Below, piece by piece: positions 1 through 5,713 of a stretch of 13,358 nucleotides of DNA. A program made the position numbers and the translations under genes. Source of the stretch: Bacillota bacterium (lineage in GTDB: Bacteria; Bacillota_A; Clostridia; DSM-8532); assembly GCA_023424865.1 (NCBI GenBank), contig JAFADM010000443.1, positions 1-13,358 on the forward strand, given 5' to 3'. Below the pieces are notes generated by a model. It was not told the DNA's origin and did no database searches. It saw nothing but the letters and a program-made list of their open reading frames with translations. Numbering within the stretch: position 1 is the stretch's first letter; every line of letters begins with the position of its first letter.

Positions 1-59
1 CGTATTACCGGGCATTTTTCCGGATAAAAGGGCCTGATGCACCGAGCTTGCTTTTTCAT
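1..59 (-). CDS. Possible 5' end of a divergent gene, cut by the window edge
   Basis: An ATG at 59 reads leftward for 19 codons (starting MKKQARCIRPFYPEK) without a stop and runs off the window. A purine-rich GGAAAGG lies 9 nt upstream, and a good promoter with a short leader sits at 130-157. A second minus-strand frame is also open to the edge. It contains the residues LFLNGKENLYEKASSVHQAL, looks equally protein-like, and follows an AGGAGG at about 103-108, but its only start is a TTG about 14 nt away. The true frame and the function cannot be settled from so little sequence. No family is recognised. Confidence 0.35.
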   Translation of the reverse strand, partial: MKKQARCIRPFYPEKCPVI

Positions 60-129
60 ATAAGTTTTCCTTTCCGTTAAGGAACAAAAATGTGCGTACT
101 TCCTCCTTGCTTCCCTAACACTTATAATA

Positions 130-157
130 ATTATCGTAAACAAGAGTAAAAAGTCAA
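130..157 (-). promoter_or_regulatory. Sigma-A-like promoter for the leftward partial gene
   Basis: On the minus strand TTGACT (152-157) and GATAAT (130-135) are separated by 16 bp, with 5 of 6 matches to consensus in each box. Transcription would start near 123 and leave about 60 nt of leader before the ATG at 59. A plus-strand TATAAT at 123-128 overlaps this region and may serve the nitroreductase gene, but it has no convincing -35 box. Confidence 0.55.
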
Positions 158-179
158 CACTCAGACCGGAGGGAGAAGT

Positions 180-743
180 ATGGAATATGACGCTATCATC
201 TGCACAAGGTATTCTGTCCGGAAATACAGCGACAGGCCTGTGGAGCAGGAGAAACTAGACAGGATACTGGAAGCCGGCAGAATTGCACCCACTGCTGGGA
301 ACAGGCAGCCACAACGAATTGTTGTTGTTCAAAGTGAGGAAGCAGTTGAAAAAATGAAGCGATGCACCCCCTGCCATTTCAATGCGCCCCTGCTGCTTCT
401 GGTATGTTATGATAAATCCGTTGAAAATAACAATCATTACTCAGATAAACGCCCCTATGGACAGGTTGATGCCAGTATTGTGCTTACACACATGATGCTG
501 GAAGCCCATAATTTAGGGCTTGGAAGTGTTTGGGTGGGGCTTTTTGACCCGCAGCTGCTGAGGGGGTATTTCCGTATTCCCCCTCATTATGAAATCCTCG
601 GCTTAATGCCCATGGGCTACCCTGATCCGAATTCAGCGCCCGGTAAAATGCACAGCGAAAAATTCTCCATTGAGCATACTGTTTTCTATGACTCCTTTGA
701 TAAGGGAAACCTGTTGCAGGAAAACCCGGTTGAAACGAAATAG
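180..743 (+). CDS. Nitroreductase-family FMN-dependent oxidoreductase
   Basis: A 187-residue protein of the nitroreductase superfamily: small dimeric FMN enzymes that reduce nitro compounds, quinones or other substrates with NAD(P)H. The N-terminal R10-YSVRKY segment is the usual phosphate-contacting arginine region of FMN. APTAGNRQPQ (36-45) matches the 'APSagN.Qpw' flavin-binding segment, and GLGSVWVG (113-120) and GLMPMGYPDP (141-150) are the typical later flavin-site and C-terminal motifs. Length is normal for the short members. GGAGGGAG lies just upstream of the ATG at 180. It is divergent from the partial gene at the left edge and probably monocistronic, because an inverted repeat covers its 3' end. 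The physiological substrate cannot be read from sequence. Membership of the superfamily is secure. Confidence 0.9.
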   Translation: MEYDAIICTRYSVRKYSDRPVEQEKLDRILEAGRIAPTAGNRQPQRIVVVQSEEAVEKMKRCTPCHFNAPLLLLVCYDKSVENNNHYSDKRPYGQVDASIVLTHMMLEAHNLGLGSVWVGLFDPQLLRGYFRIPPHYEILGLMPMGYPDPNSAPGKMHSEKFSIEHTVFYDSFDKGNLLQENPVETK

Positions 744-764
744 AGGGTTATGGTTTTCCTGCAA
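714..764 (+). repeat. 13-bp inverted repeat at the end of the nitroreductase gene, possible terminator
   Basis: TTGCAGGAAAACC (714-726) is the exact reverse complement of 752-764, giving a perfect 13-bp stem around a 25-nt loop. The loop holds the nitroreductase stop codon (741-743). The stem is followed by a weak T-rich stretch (ACTTTTGAT). It could end transcription or protect the 3' end of the mRNA. The large loop and short T tract make terminator function less certain than the pairing itself. Confidence 0.55.
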
Positions 765-894
765 ACTTTTGATACTAACCATGATTACATGTGAATATGT
801 GAATCTGATTTGTAGTAATATTAGACCTCAAGGGAAAAAGTGAATGGTGTTCCTTTCCGCAGCTATGGTTCGCAATATTCATGCAATTTTAGGG

Positions 895-923
895 TTGACA
901 ATTGTTTTATCATGTGCTAGACT
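895..923 (+). promoter_or_regulatory. Promoter of the cold-shock gene
   Basis: A perfect TTGACA (895-900), a 17-bp spacer and TAGACT (918-923), with an extended -10 TGC at 915-917. The predicted start near 930 gives an untranslated leader of about 120 nt, as is common for cspA-type genes. The rest of 744-894 holds the inverted repeat described separately and otherwise nothing I can recognise. Confidence 0.7.
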
Positions 924-1015
924 TAAAAAGTATTCAAGATAATTGGTTTGTTGTCACATGTTTTACGGATCATTGTTATTTGATGGTTCGTTTAGATATG
1001 TGAATTTCGTTGTTT

Positions 1016-1050
1016 TTGGGTACAAAATATTTTTTTATGGAGGTACCCAA
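1016..1050 (+). promoter_or_regulatory. Hairpin spanning the cold-shock gene translation start
   Basis: TTGGGTAC (1016-1023) pairs perfectly with GTACCCAA (1043-1050). The 19-nt A/T-rich loop contains nearly all of the Shine-Dalgarno sequence GGAGG (1039-1043). The right arm includes the last G of that site and the first base of the ATG at 1050. Formation of the stem could limit initiation, so this is a candidate for temperature- or factor-dependent control. The pairing is seen; the regulation is inferred. Confidence 0.5.
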
Positions 1051-1262
1051 TGAATAACGGTACAGTAAAATGGTTTAATCCTGATAAGGGCTTTGGTTTT
1101 ATTTCTAATGACAACGGTGGGGATGATGTATTTGTGCATTTTACAGCAATTGCATCCACTGGATATAAGTCGTTAAATGAAGGCCAGAAGGTCACGTTTG
1201 ACACCGAAGTTGACCCGAAAGACAGCCGTAAATTAAGAGCCGTAAACGTTCAGCTTGCCTAA
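1050..1262 (+). CDS. Cold-shock domain protein (CspA family)
   Basis: A 70-residue single cold-shock domain, the usual length of bacterial Csp proteins: five-stranded OB folds that bind single-stranded RNA and DNA and act as RNA chaperones in the cytoplasm. RNP1 (KGFGFI, 13-18) and RNP2 (VFVHF, 27-31) are intact, and the N-terminal [15 protein letters not shown] stretch is almost diagnostic. GGAGG sits 6 nt before the ATG. The long leader, the hairpin over the start and the strong terminator directly after the gene indicate a monocistronic unit with post-transcriptional control. Whether this copy is cold-induced or constitutive cannot be told, since genomes usually carry several. Confidence 0.95.
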   Translation: MNNGTVKWFNPDKGFGFISNDNGGDDVFVHFTAIASTGYKSLNEGQKVTFDTEVDPKDSRKLRAVNVQLA

Positions 1263-1299
1263 TCATATGGCATACCCAGAAGCGTAAAGGCATAGAGAG

Positions 1300-1330
1300 G
1301 CGGGACAGAGTAACATCTGTCCCGCTTTTT
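1300..1330 (+). terminator. Intrinsic terminator of the cold-shock gene
   Basis: GCGGGACAGA (1300-1309) pairs perfectly with TCTGTCCCGC (1316-1325) around a 6-nt loop, and five T residues follow at once. It is a textbook rho-independent terminator 38 nt after the stop codon. On the minus strand no T tract follows, so it probably acts in one direction only. Confidence 0.92.
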
Positions 1331-1509
1331 ACATAGTCGGAGGTCTACGTTTATTGCAGACCGTAAGAGAGCCTTCTCCCTCTACTGGATAGAGGGCTGC
1401 TGTAGAATTGTATCTATAAACGGTATTTATGAAAAGCATTCAATAGTCATCAATGGAGCGTTTATTTTGCTCTTTGGTGCAGGTCGGCCACCGCTTGCTG
1501 AAATTGTTT

Positions 1510-2370
1510 TTATTCCGATTGTTCTTTGGATACATTATCCCGCCAGAAATGTACGGGCTTCCAGCCTAAAAGCTGTTTTGCTTTTATGTTGGAGTACAAT
1601 GTCTGGTATTCGTCAATGGTTGAACGGATATCTGTCACGTTTGGAAATTCGGTTTTCATCAAATCACAGCTTTTAATAGCCATGCAGTTATCGTCAGCGG
1701 CCAGGTTCATAATGACAGACCCAAGTCCATCTTTTTCCACGGCAAGGCGGCAGGCTGAGGCAATATCCCGTGCGTCGATATAATTCCACATAAGCTGCTT
1801 CCGTTTGCCGGTATCATGTATGAAGCCGGGGAAATTTAAATACTTCTCTTTACTAATAATATTGCCTATCCGGAATGAAACAATCTGCATTCCGCAACGG
1901 CGGTGGATGGACTCGGCAATCCTTTCACCCACAATTTTTCCAAGGCCATAGCTGTCCTCGGGAAGTGTGGGGTGCTCTTCATCAACAGGGACATAGGTGG
2001 GCGTCAGTCCCTGCCGTGAGTTGCAAATACCATAAGTGCATTCACTGGAGGCAATAACTGCTTTTTTAATACCCAGTCCTGCCGCCGCTTCCAGGATATT
2101 GTAGGTGCTCATTACATTGTTTTGAAATGTCACCTCATTGGGGTATATGTAAGCAGACGGGATTGCGGCAAGATGAATGACCCCATAAGCACCTTCCAGA
2201 ATTCCATAGCATTCGCCCAAATGGGTTAAATCCGCTGTCATATGCCGTGCCAGAGGCTTGGCGGGCCTTACCCTGTCGACGCTTAAAACCTCATAGCCCT
2301 GCTCCAGAAAGTGTTCAACGACATAAGGCCCGAGAAGTCCTGCACTTCCGGTAATAACTACTTTTTTCAT
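1510..2370 (-). CDS. NAD(P)-dependent epimerase/dehydratase (extended SDR family)
   Basis: A 286-residue extended short-chain dehydrogenase/reductase of the kind that acts on nucleotide sugars or related substrates. The Rossmann glycine motif TGSAGLLG (7-14) is at the N-terminus, followed by D32 at the end of strand 2, HLAA (67-70), SSECTYG (108-114) carrying the catalytic serine region, and the active-site Y141-xxx-K145 (SYGLGK). YIDARDIASA (197-206) is the usual C-terminal substrate-domain motif. AGGAAAGAGG precedes the ATG. The start lies 32 bp after the stop of the aldo/keto reductase, so both are probably one transcript. The substrate is unknown; an oxidoreductase pair acting on sugars or carbonyl compounds is a reasonable inference. 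Confidence 0.88.
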   Translation of the reverse strand: MKKVVITGSAGLLGPYVVEHFLEQGYEVLSVDRVRPAKPLARHMTADLTHLGECYGILEGAYGVIHLAAIPSAYIYPNEVTFQNNVMSTYNILEAAAGLGIKKAVIASSECTYGICNSRQGLTPTYVPVDEEHPTLPEDSYGLGKIVGERIAESIHRRCGMQIVSFRIGNIISKEKYLNFPGFIHDTGKRKQLMWNYIDARDIASACRLAVEKDGLGSVIMNLAADDNCMAIKSCDLMKTEFPNVTDIRSTIDEYQTLYSNIKAKQLLGWKPVHFWRDNVSKEQSE

Positions 2371-2402
2371 ATTCCAACCTCTTTCCTTAAAGGCTTATAG
2401 AA

Positions 2403-3395
2403 TTACCAGGCGTAGGCTTCGGGGGCGGCTCCGCCGGGGCCGGGAAATATTTCATCGAGCTTTTTGAGGACATCCTCTGAAAGCTCAATGTTCACCGCGC
2501 GAAGAGTGTTCTCAAACTGCTGCAATGTCCTCGGCCCGATAATGGGTGCGGTTACGGCAGGGTTGGCCAGCAGCCACGCCAGGGCTATATTGGATTCGCT
2601 TTCCCCAAGTTCCTTGCAAAGCGCCGCGTAGGCTTCGAGTTGTGTGTGCTGTGTTTCAGTTAAATTCTTGGCAGCATCAGCCGCACGCTCACTGCCTGCT
2701 ATGGGATTGAGCACATTACCGCTTAAAAAGCCTCCGCCCAGCGGACTCCAGGGAATTACCCCAAGGCCGAGCTCCAGGGCTGCGGGAAGAACCTCCAGCT
2801 CAGGCAGCCTGCAAACAAGGCTGTATTTGTGTTGTTCACTGACAAGACCCAGAAAATTGCGCTTTTCAGCCATTGCCTGAGCATACGCCAAGTGGCGCGC
2901 GCCAAAGTTGCTGGAGCCGATATAATACGCTTTTCCCTGATTGACAAGGGCCTCAAAGGCGCCCCATATTTCTTCCCATGGCGTGTGGCGATCAATGTGG
3001 TGCATCTGATACAGCTCCACATGATCCGTCTGCAAGCGCTTCAGCGACCCCTCAATATGCCTGCGAATTTTATAGGCTGAAAGGCCCCTGGGACCATTGG
3101 GACCATCGTTTTCGTCGCTCATATCACCGTAAACCTTAGTTGCCAGAACAACTTTTTCACGCCTGCCGCCGCCCTGAGCAAACCAGCGGCCCATAATTTC
3201 CTCTGTGTGGCCATTAAATCCGTTATTCGGTTTGCCATAAACATTTGCGGTATCGAAGAAATTCACGCCCATATCCAGGGCCTTGTCCATGATGGCAAAG
3301 GCCTCCTTTTCATCTGTCCGGGGGCCGAAATTCATGGTACCAAGGCAAAGGCGGCTTACCTTGAGACCGGTTCTTCCTAAATAGGTGTACTTCAT
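2403..3395 (-). CDS. Aldo/keto reductase
   Basis: A 330-residue TIM-barrel NADPH-dependent oxidoreductase that reduces aldehydes and ketones in the cytoplasm. It has the YLGRTGLKVSRLCLGTMNFG opening typical of YhdN/Tas-like members. The catalytic tetrad is present: D48 (FFDTANVYG), Y53, K87 (LATKVYG) and H132 (LYQMHHID). YIGSSNF (158-164) and the C-terminal IIGPRTLQQFEN (285-296) form the usual cofactor-binding segments. AGGAGGG lies 6 nt before the ATG. It is the first gene of a minus-strand operon with the epimerase downstream. Its promoter has MerR-type architecture and a long folded leader, suggesting induction by an electrophile, metal or redox signal. The substrate is not predictable. 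Confidence 0.93.
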   Translation of the reverse strand: MKYTYLGRTGLKVSRLCLGTMNFGPRTDEKEAFAIMDKALDMGVNFFDTANVYGKPNNGFNGHTEEIMGRWFAQGGGRREKVVLATKVYGDMSDENDGPNGPRGLSAYKIRRHIEGSLKRLQTDHVELYQMHHIDRHTPWEEIWGAFEALVNQGKAYYIGSSNFGARHLAYAQAMAEKRNFLGLVSEQHKYSLVCRLPELEVLPAALELGLGVIPWSPLGGGFLSGNVLNPIAGSERAADAAKNLTETQHTQLEAYAALCKELGESESNIALAWLLANPAVTAPIIGPRTLQQFENTLRAVNIELSEDVLKKLDEIFPGPGGAAPEAYAW

Positions 3396-3417
3396 GATTA
3401 TCCCTCCTTATTAAGAG

Positions 3418-3593
3418 TTAAATATTTGATTTATTTAAATCCTGACAAATCCCGGATCCGTCAGGGGTTAGTTTATTCAGCAAACGCTCAGGCAGGTTAT
3501 TACGCGGTTCCGAGCGCCGATGATCTTTTTGTCTGCATAGACTTCCAATGTCAAACGCGTCTATGTTCTGTGGATGCTGCCAGATAATAACCT
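3418..3593 (-). promoter_or_regulatory. Structured 5' leader upstream of the aldo/keto reductase
   Basis: This gene-free stretch of 3396-3864 contains an about 200-nt minus-strand leader with several perfect inverted repeats. AGGTTATTA (3494-3502) pairs with TAATAACCT (3585-3593), 9 bp, which would close a long domain beginning at the very 5' end of the transcript. Inside it CATAGAC (3536-3542) pairs with GTCTATG (3559-3565). Nearer the gene CCTGAC (3441-3446) pairs with GTCAGG (3460-3465), and TTAAATA (3418-3424) pairs with TATTTAA (3432-3438) just ahead of the ribosome binding site. No intrinsic terminator is seen in it and no known riboswitch is recognised. It may be a regulatory RNA element or only leftover sequence. 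Confidence 0.35.
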
Positions 3594-3601
3594 ATGAGAC
3601 A

Positions 3602-3632
3602 ACTATAAACCTTAACGTTAGCTCTAAGTCAA
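3602..3632 (-). promoter_or_regulatory. MerR-type promoter of the aldo/keto reductase-epimerase operon
   Basis: On the minus strand TTGACT (3627-3632) and TATAGT (3602-3607) are separated by 19 bp, too long for normal sigma-A spacing but standard for MerR-activated promoters. An imperfect dyad, CTTAGAG with CGTTAAG (3611-3628), overlaps the end of the -35 box and the spacer, as in NmlR/AdhR-like sites. The predicted start is near 3595. The dyad differs from the one at the MerR gene in this window, so another regulator is expected. Confidence 0.65.
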
Positions 3633-3794
3633 TAGAAACAGTGATTTTTGAGGGTAAAATGAAAGTGTGAGACCCCTTCTAAAAAAAGATCTGTCCATAT
3701 TGCCAGGTGGCAGGCTTTTAATTACTTCACCTCTTGTATTTAAACCCAATGGCAGAATAAAGATTCAATATCTAAAATAGCAAAGAGATAAGCC

Positions 3795-3821
3795 TTAATG
3801 CTATAATCGTTTTAATGCTAT
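3795..3821 (+). promoter_or_regulatory. Extended -10 promoter and direct repeat before the coiled-coil/ftsEX cluster
   Basis: TGCTATAAT (3799-3807) is a perfect extended -10 element, with no convincing -35 box upstream. A start near 3814 would give about a 50-nt leader. TTAATGCTAT occurs twice (3795-3804 and 3812-3821) with a 17-bp period, so the first copy overlaps the -10. The repeat could be a regulator site or chance in A/T-rich DNA. Confidence 0.5.
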
Positions 3822-3864
3822 TAATTGATACAATATCAGATTTCTCTGTACAGGAGGCAGTTGG

Positions 3865-4992
3865 ATGCGCATACATAAAAAAAGAAATAGATTCATGGCG
3901 TTCTTCATGACCATGGTAATGGTATTTGCCATCCCTCCCCAGGTATCCGGTGAAGTTAAACAAATTAACGACATAGAGGACAGACTGGAGAATATATCGG
4001 AGGAAGAAAAGGAAATACTTGAGAATCTGTTTATGCTGTCCCGTGAGATTGATGGCCTTAAGAAAGAGGAAACCCGCATCACAGGAGAGATTAACGCGCT
4101 TGCGGACAAAATTGTGGTATTTGAAAAAGAGATTAATAATAATCAGGAAAGTTATAACCTGCAGCTGGATATCCTTACAAAGGTTTTGGTCAACAATCAG
4201 CGAAGAGGTTCTGCTTCCTATCTTGAAATTCTTTTAGATGCAAAGAATCTGTCTGAGTTTTTAAAGAGCTTGAATATCATGAAGGATATTTCGTATAATG
4301 TAAACCATTTACTGGAGTCACTTTCTGAGAGCAAGACGCAGCTGGAAGAGGAAAGAGGAAGGCTGGCAGATGAAATGAATAGCTTAGAGCAAAGAAAACT
4401 GGAGCTGGCGGTAAACCTTAGCAGCAAGCAGAACTTAACAGATGAGCTGGAGAGCTATCTTACGTCCTTGCAGACGGACAGGGAGAATTATCAGAAGCGT
4501 CTTGATAATATGTCTCAGCTATGGGAAGAATGCAAAACCTTATTTTCAGAAACTTCGGCCAGGATTTCAGAAATAATTAGCCAGGGTTATTTTAATTTTG
4601 AGGATTTGAATCTGGAGATGGGTTTCTTATCCATGAAGGGCCGTATGAATGAGGCTGCCTTTAATCGGGCTTTTTCCGATAATGAGATGCCAACAGCTAT
4701 CCTTTTTGATTTTAAAGAGGGCAGGGTGGTTCTCGAGGCTCCTCAGGAGCATCTCGTATTATCTGGGAATTTTGTAATATCGGGTAAGAGTGCCATAAGC
4801 TTTGAAGTCGCAGAAGGAAGCTTTTACGGCATGTCTCTGGAAAAAGCATCCTTGGATGAATTATTTGAGAACGGGCCTCTCATGCTTGATTTTGAAACCA
4901 TGGCAGCGGGGGGAATAACACTGGATTTTAAGATGAAGGATATCGGTACGACCGAGGATGCGCTTCATTTTGTTGTTGTTCTTCAATTTTAA
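3865..4992 (+). CDS. Exported coiled-coil protein with PcsB/CwlO-like N-terminus and no hydrolase domain
   Basis: A 375-residue protein with a basic N-terminus and hydrophobic segment (about 11-24) ending near QVSG (26-29), consistent with a signal peptide. Two long charged, heptad-like helical regions (about 31-110 and 145-235) flank RRGSASYLEILLDAKNLSEF (113-132), which resembles the hinge of PcsB/CwlO/EnvC-type coiled-coil domains. In those families this region contacts FtsX and activates cell-wall hydrolysis. Here, however, no CHAP, NlpC/P60 or M23 catalytic motif follows. Residues 240-375 instead look like a beta-rich domain I do not recognise. AGGAGG lies 7 nt before the ATG. ftsE starts 46 bp downstream. 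The best reading is an FtsEX partner or activator; that role is inferred from fold resemblance and context. Confidence 0.72.
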   Translation: MRIHKKRNRFMAFFMTMVMVFAIPPQVSGEVKQINDIEDRLENISEEEKEILENLFMLSREIDGLKKEETRITGEINALADKIVVFEKEINNNQESYNLQLDILTKVLVNNQRRGSASYLEILLDAKNLSEFLKSLNIMKDISYNVNHLLESLSESKTQLEEERGRLADEMNSLEQRKLELAVNLSSKQNLTDELESYLTSLQTDRENYQKRLDNMSQLWEECKTLFSETSARISEIISQGYFNFEDLNLEMGFLSMKGRMNEAAFNRAFSDNEMPTAILFDFKEGRVVLEAPQEHLVLSGNFVISGKSAISFEVAEGSFYGMSLEKASLDELFENGPLMLDFETMAAGGITLDFKMKDIGTTEDALHFVVVLQF

Positions 4993-5038
4993 GGAACAGA
5001 ACATTGTTTTCATATAAGTATATTTGATGGAGGCATTT

Positions 5039-5713
5039 ATGATTGAAATAAAAGACGTTTCATTGACGTATCCGGACGGTACGCCGGCCTTAAGAAATGT
5101 TAATCTTAATATATTGCCGGGAGAACTTGTATATATAACAGGTCCCAGCGGTTCGGGAAAGACCAGCCTCCTTAAGCTTCTTATGGGGATGGAATTTGCC
5201 ACAGCAGGTGAAGTAACGGTTTTGGATCAGCCTATGAAAAAAGGCAATGCAAGAAAAATAGGCCCTATTCGAAAGCGTATAGGGCCGGTATTTCAGGAGT
5301 TCAAGCTTATACAGGGAAGGACTGCGCTGGAAAATGTCATTACAGGAATGCGCTTTCTTGGCATTTCTCCGAAGAAGATGAAGGAGGAAGCCGTGAGTGT
5401 ACTTACAAAGGTAGGTCTTGAACATAAAATCAGTACCAAAGTGGATAATCTGTCCTGGGGAGAGGCGCAAAGAGTGGCTATAGCCAGGGCGGTTGCCCGA
5501 AAGCCAGTACTGTTTTTGGCGGATGAGCCCACGGGTAATCTGGATCATGATAATGCTCTTAATATATTACATATTCTGAACACCTTCCGAACCAGGGATA
5601 CGGCAGTTATTATCACTACCCATGCCACACACCTTATCGAAAATCTGGAGGACGTCACCTATGTCCGTGTGGATAAAGGGAATGTGACAGTTGAGAAGAG
5701 GAGGAAGGCATAA
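5039..5713 (+). CDS. ftsE: FtsE, cell-division ABC ATPase
   Basis: A 224-residue ABC ATPase that pairs with FtsX at the inner face of the membrane and drives conformational signals to cell-wall hydrolases outside. Walker A is GPSGSGKT (35-42), the Q-loop is VFQEFKL (84-90), Walker B is VLFLADEP (157-164) and the H-loop histidine is H195 (TTHATH). The signature is LSWGEAQRVAIARA (138-151): tryptophan replaces the first glycine of the usual LSGGE. I chose ATG 5039, which has GGAGG 5 nt upstream; alternative starts at 5024 (TTG) and 5027 (ATG) lack such a site. The stop overlaps the FtsX start by one base (TAATG). The neighbouring FtsX makes FtsE more likely than a LolD/MacB-type ATPase. Confidence 0.9.
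   Translation: MIEIKDVSLTYPDGTPALRNVNLNILPGELVYITGPSGSGKTSLLKLLMGMEFATAGEVTVLDQPMKKGNARKIGPIRKRIGPVFQEFKLIQGRTALENVITGMRFLGISPKKMKEEAVSVLTKVGLEHKISTKVDNLSWGEAQRVAIARAVARKPVLFLADEPTGNLDHDNALNILHILNTFRTRDTAVIITTHATHLIENLEDVTYVRVDKGNVTVEKRRKA

Noticed and set aside
1378..1396. CCCTCT/AGAGGG hairpin between the cold-shock and epimerase genes
   Set aside because: No T run follows on either strand and it lies more than 100 nt past the epimerase stop. It could end the minus-strand operon but the evidence is too thin.
3684..3720. TGCC-AGGT-GGCA followed by CTTTTA, as a possible terminator on the plus strand
   Set aside because: Only a 4-bp stem with a poor T tract, and there is no plus-strand gene upstream that would need it.
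5090..5548. A 152-codon minus-strand open frame across ftsE
   Set aside because: It lies opposite a clearly conserved ATPase, has no recognisable domain and no ribosome binding site, so it is a shadow frame.
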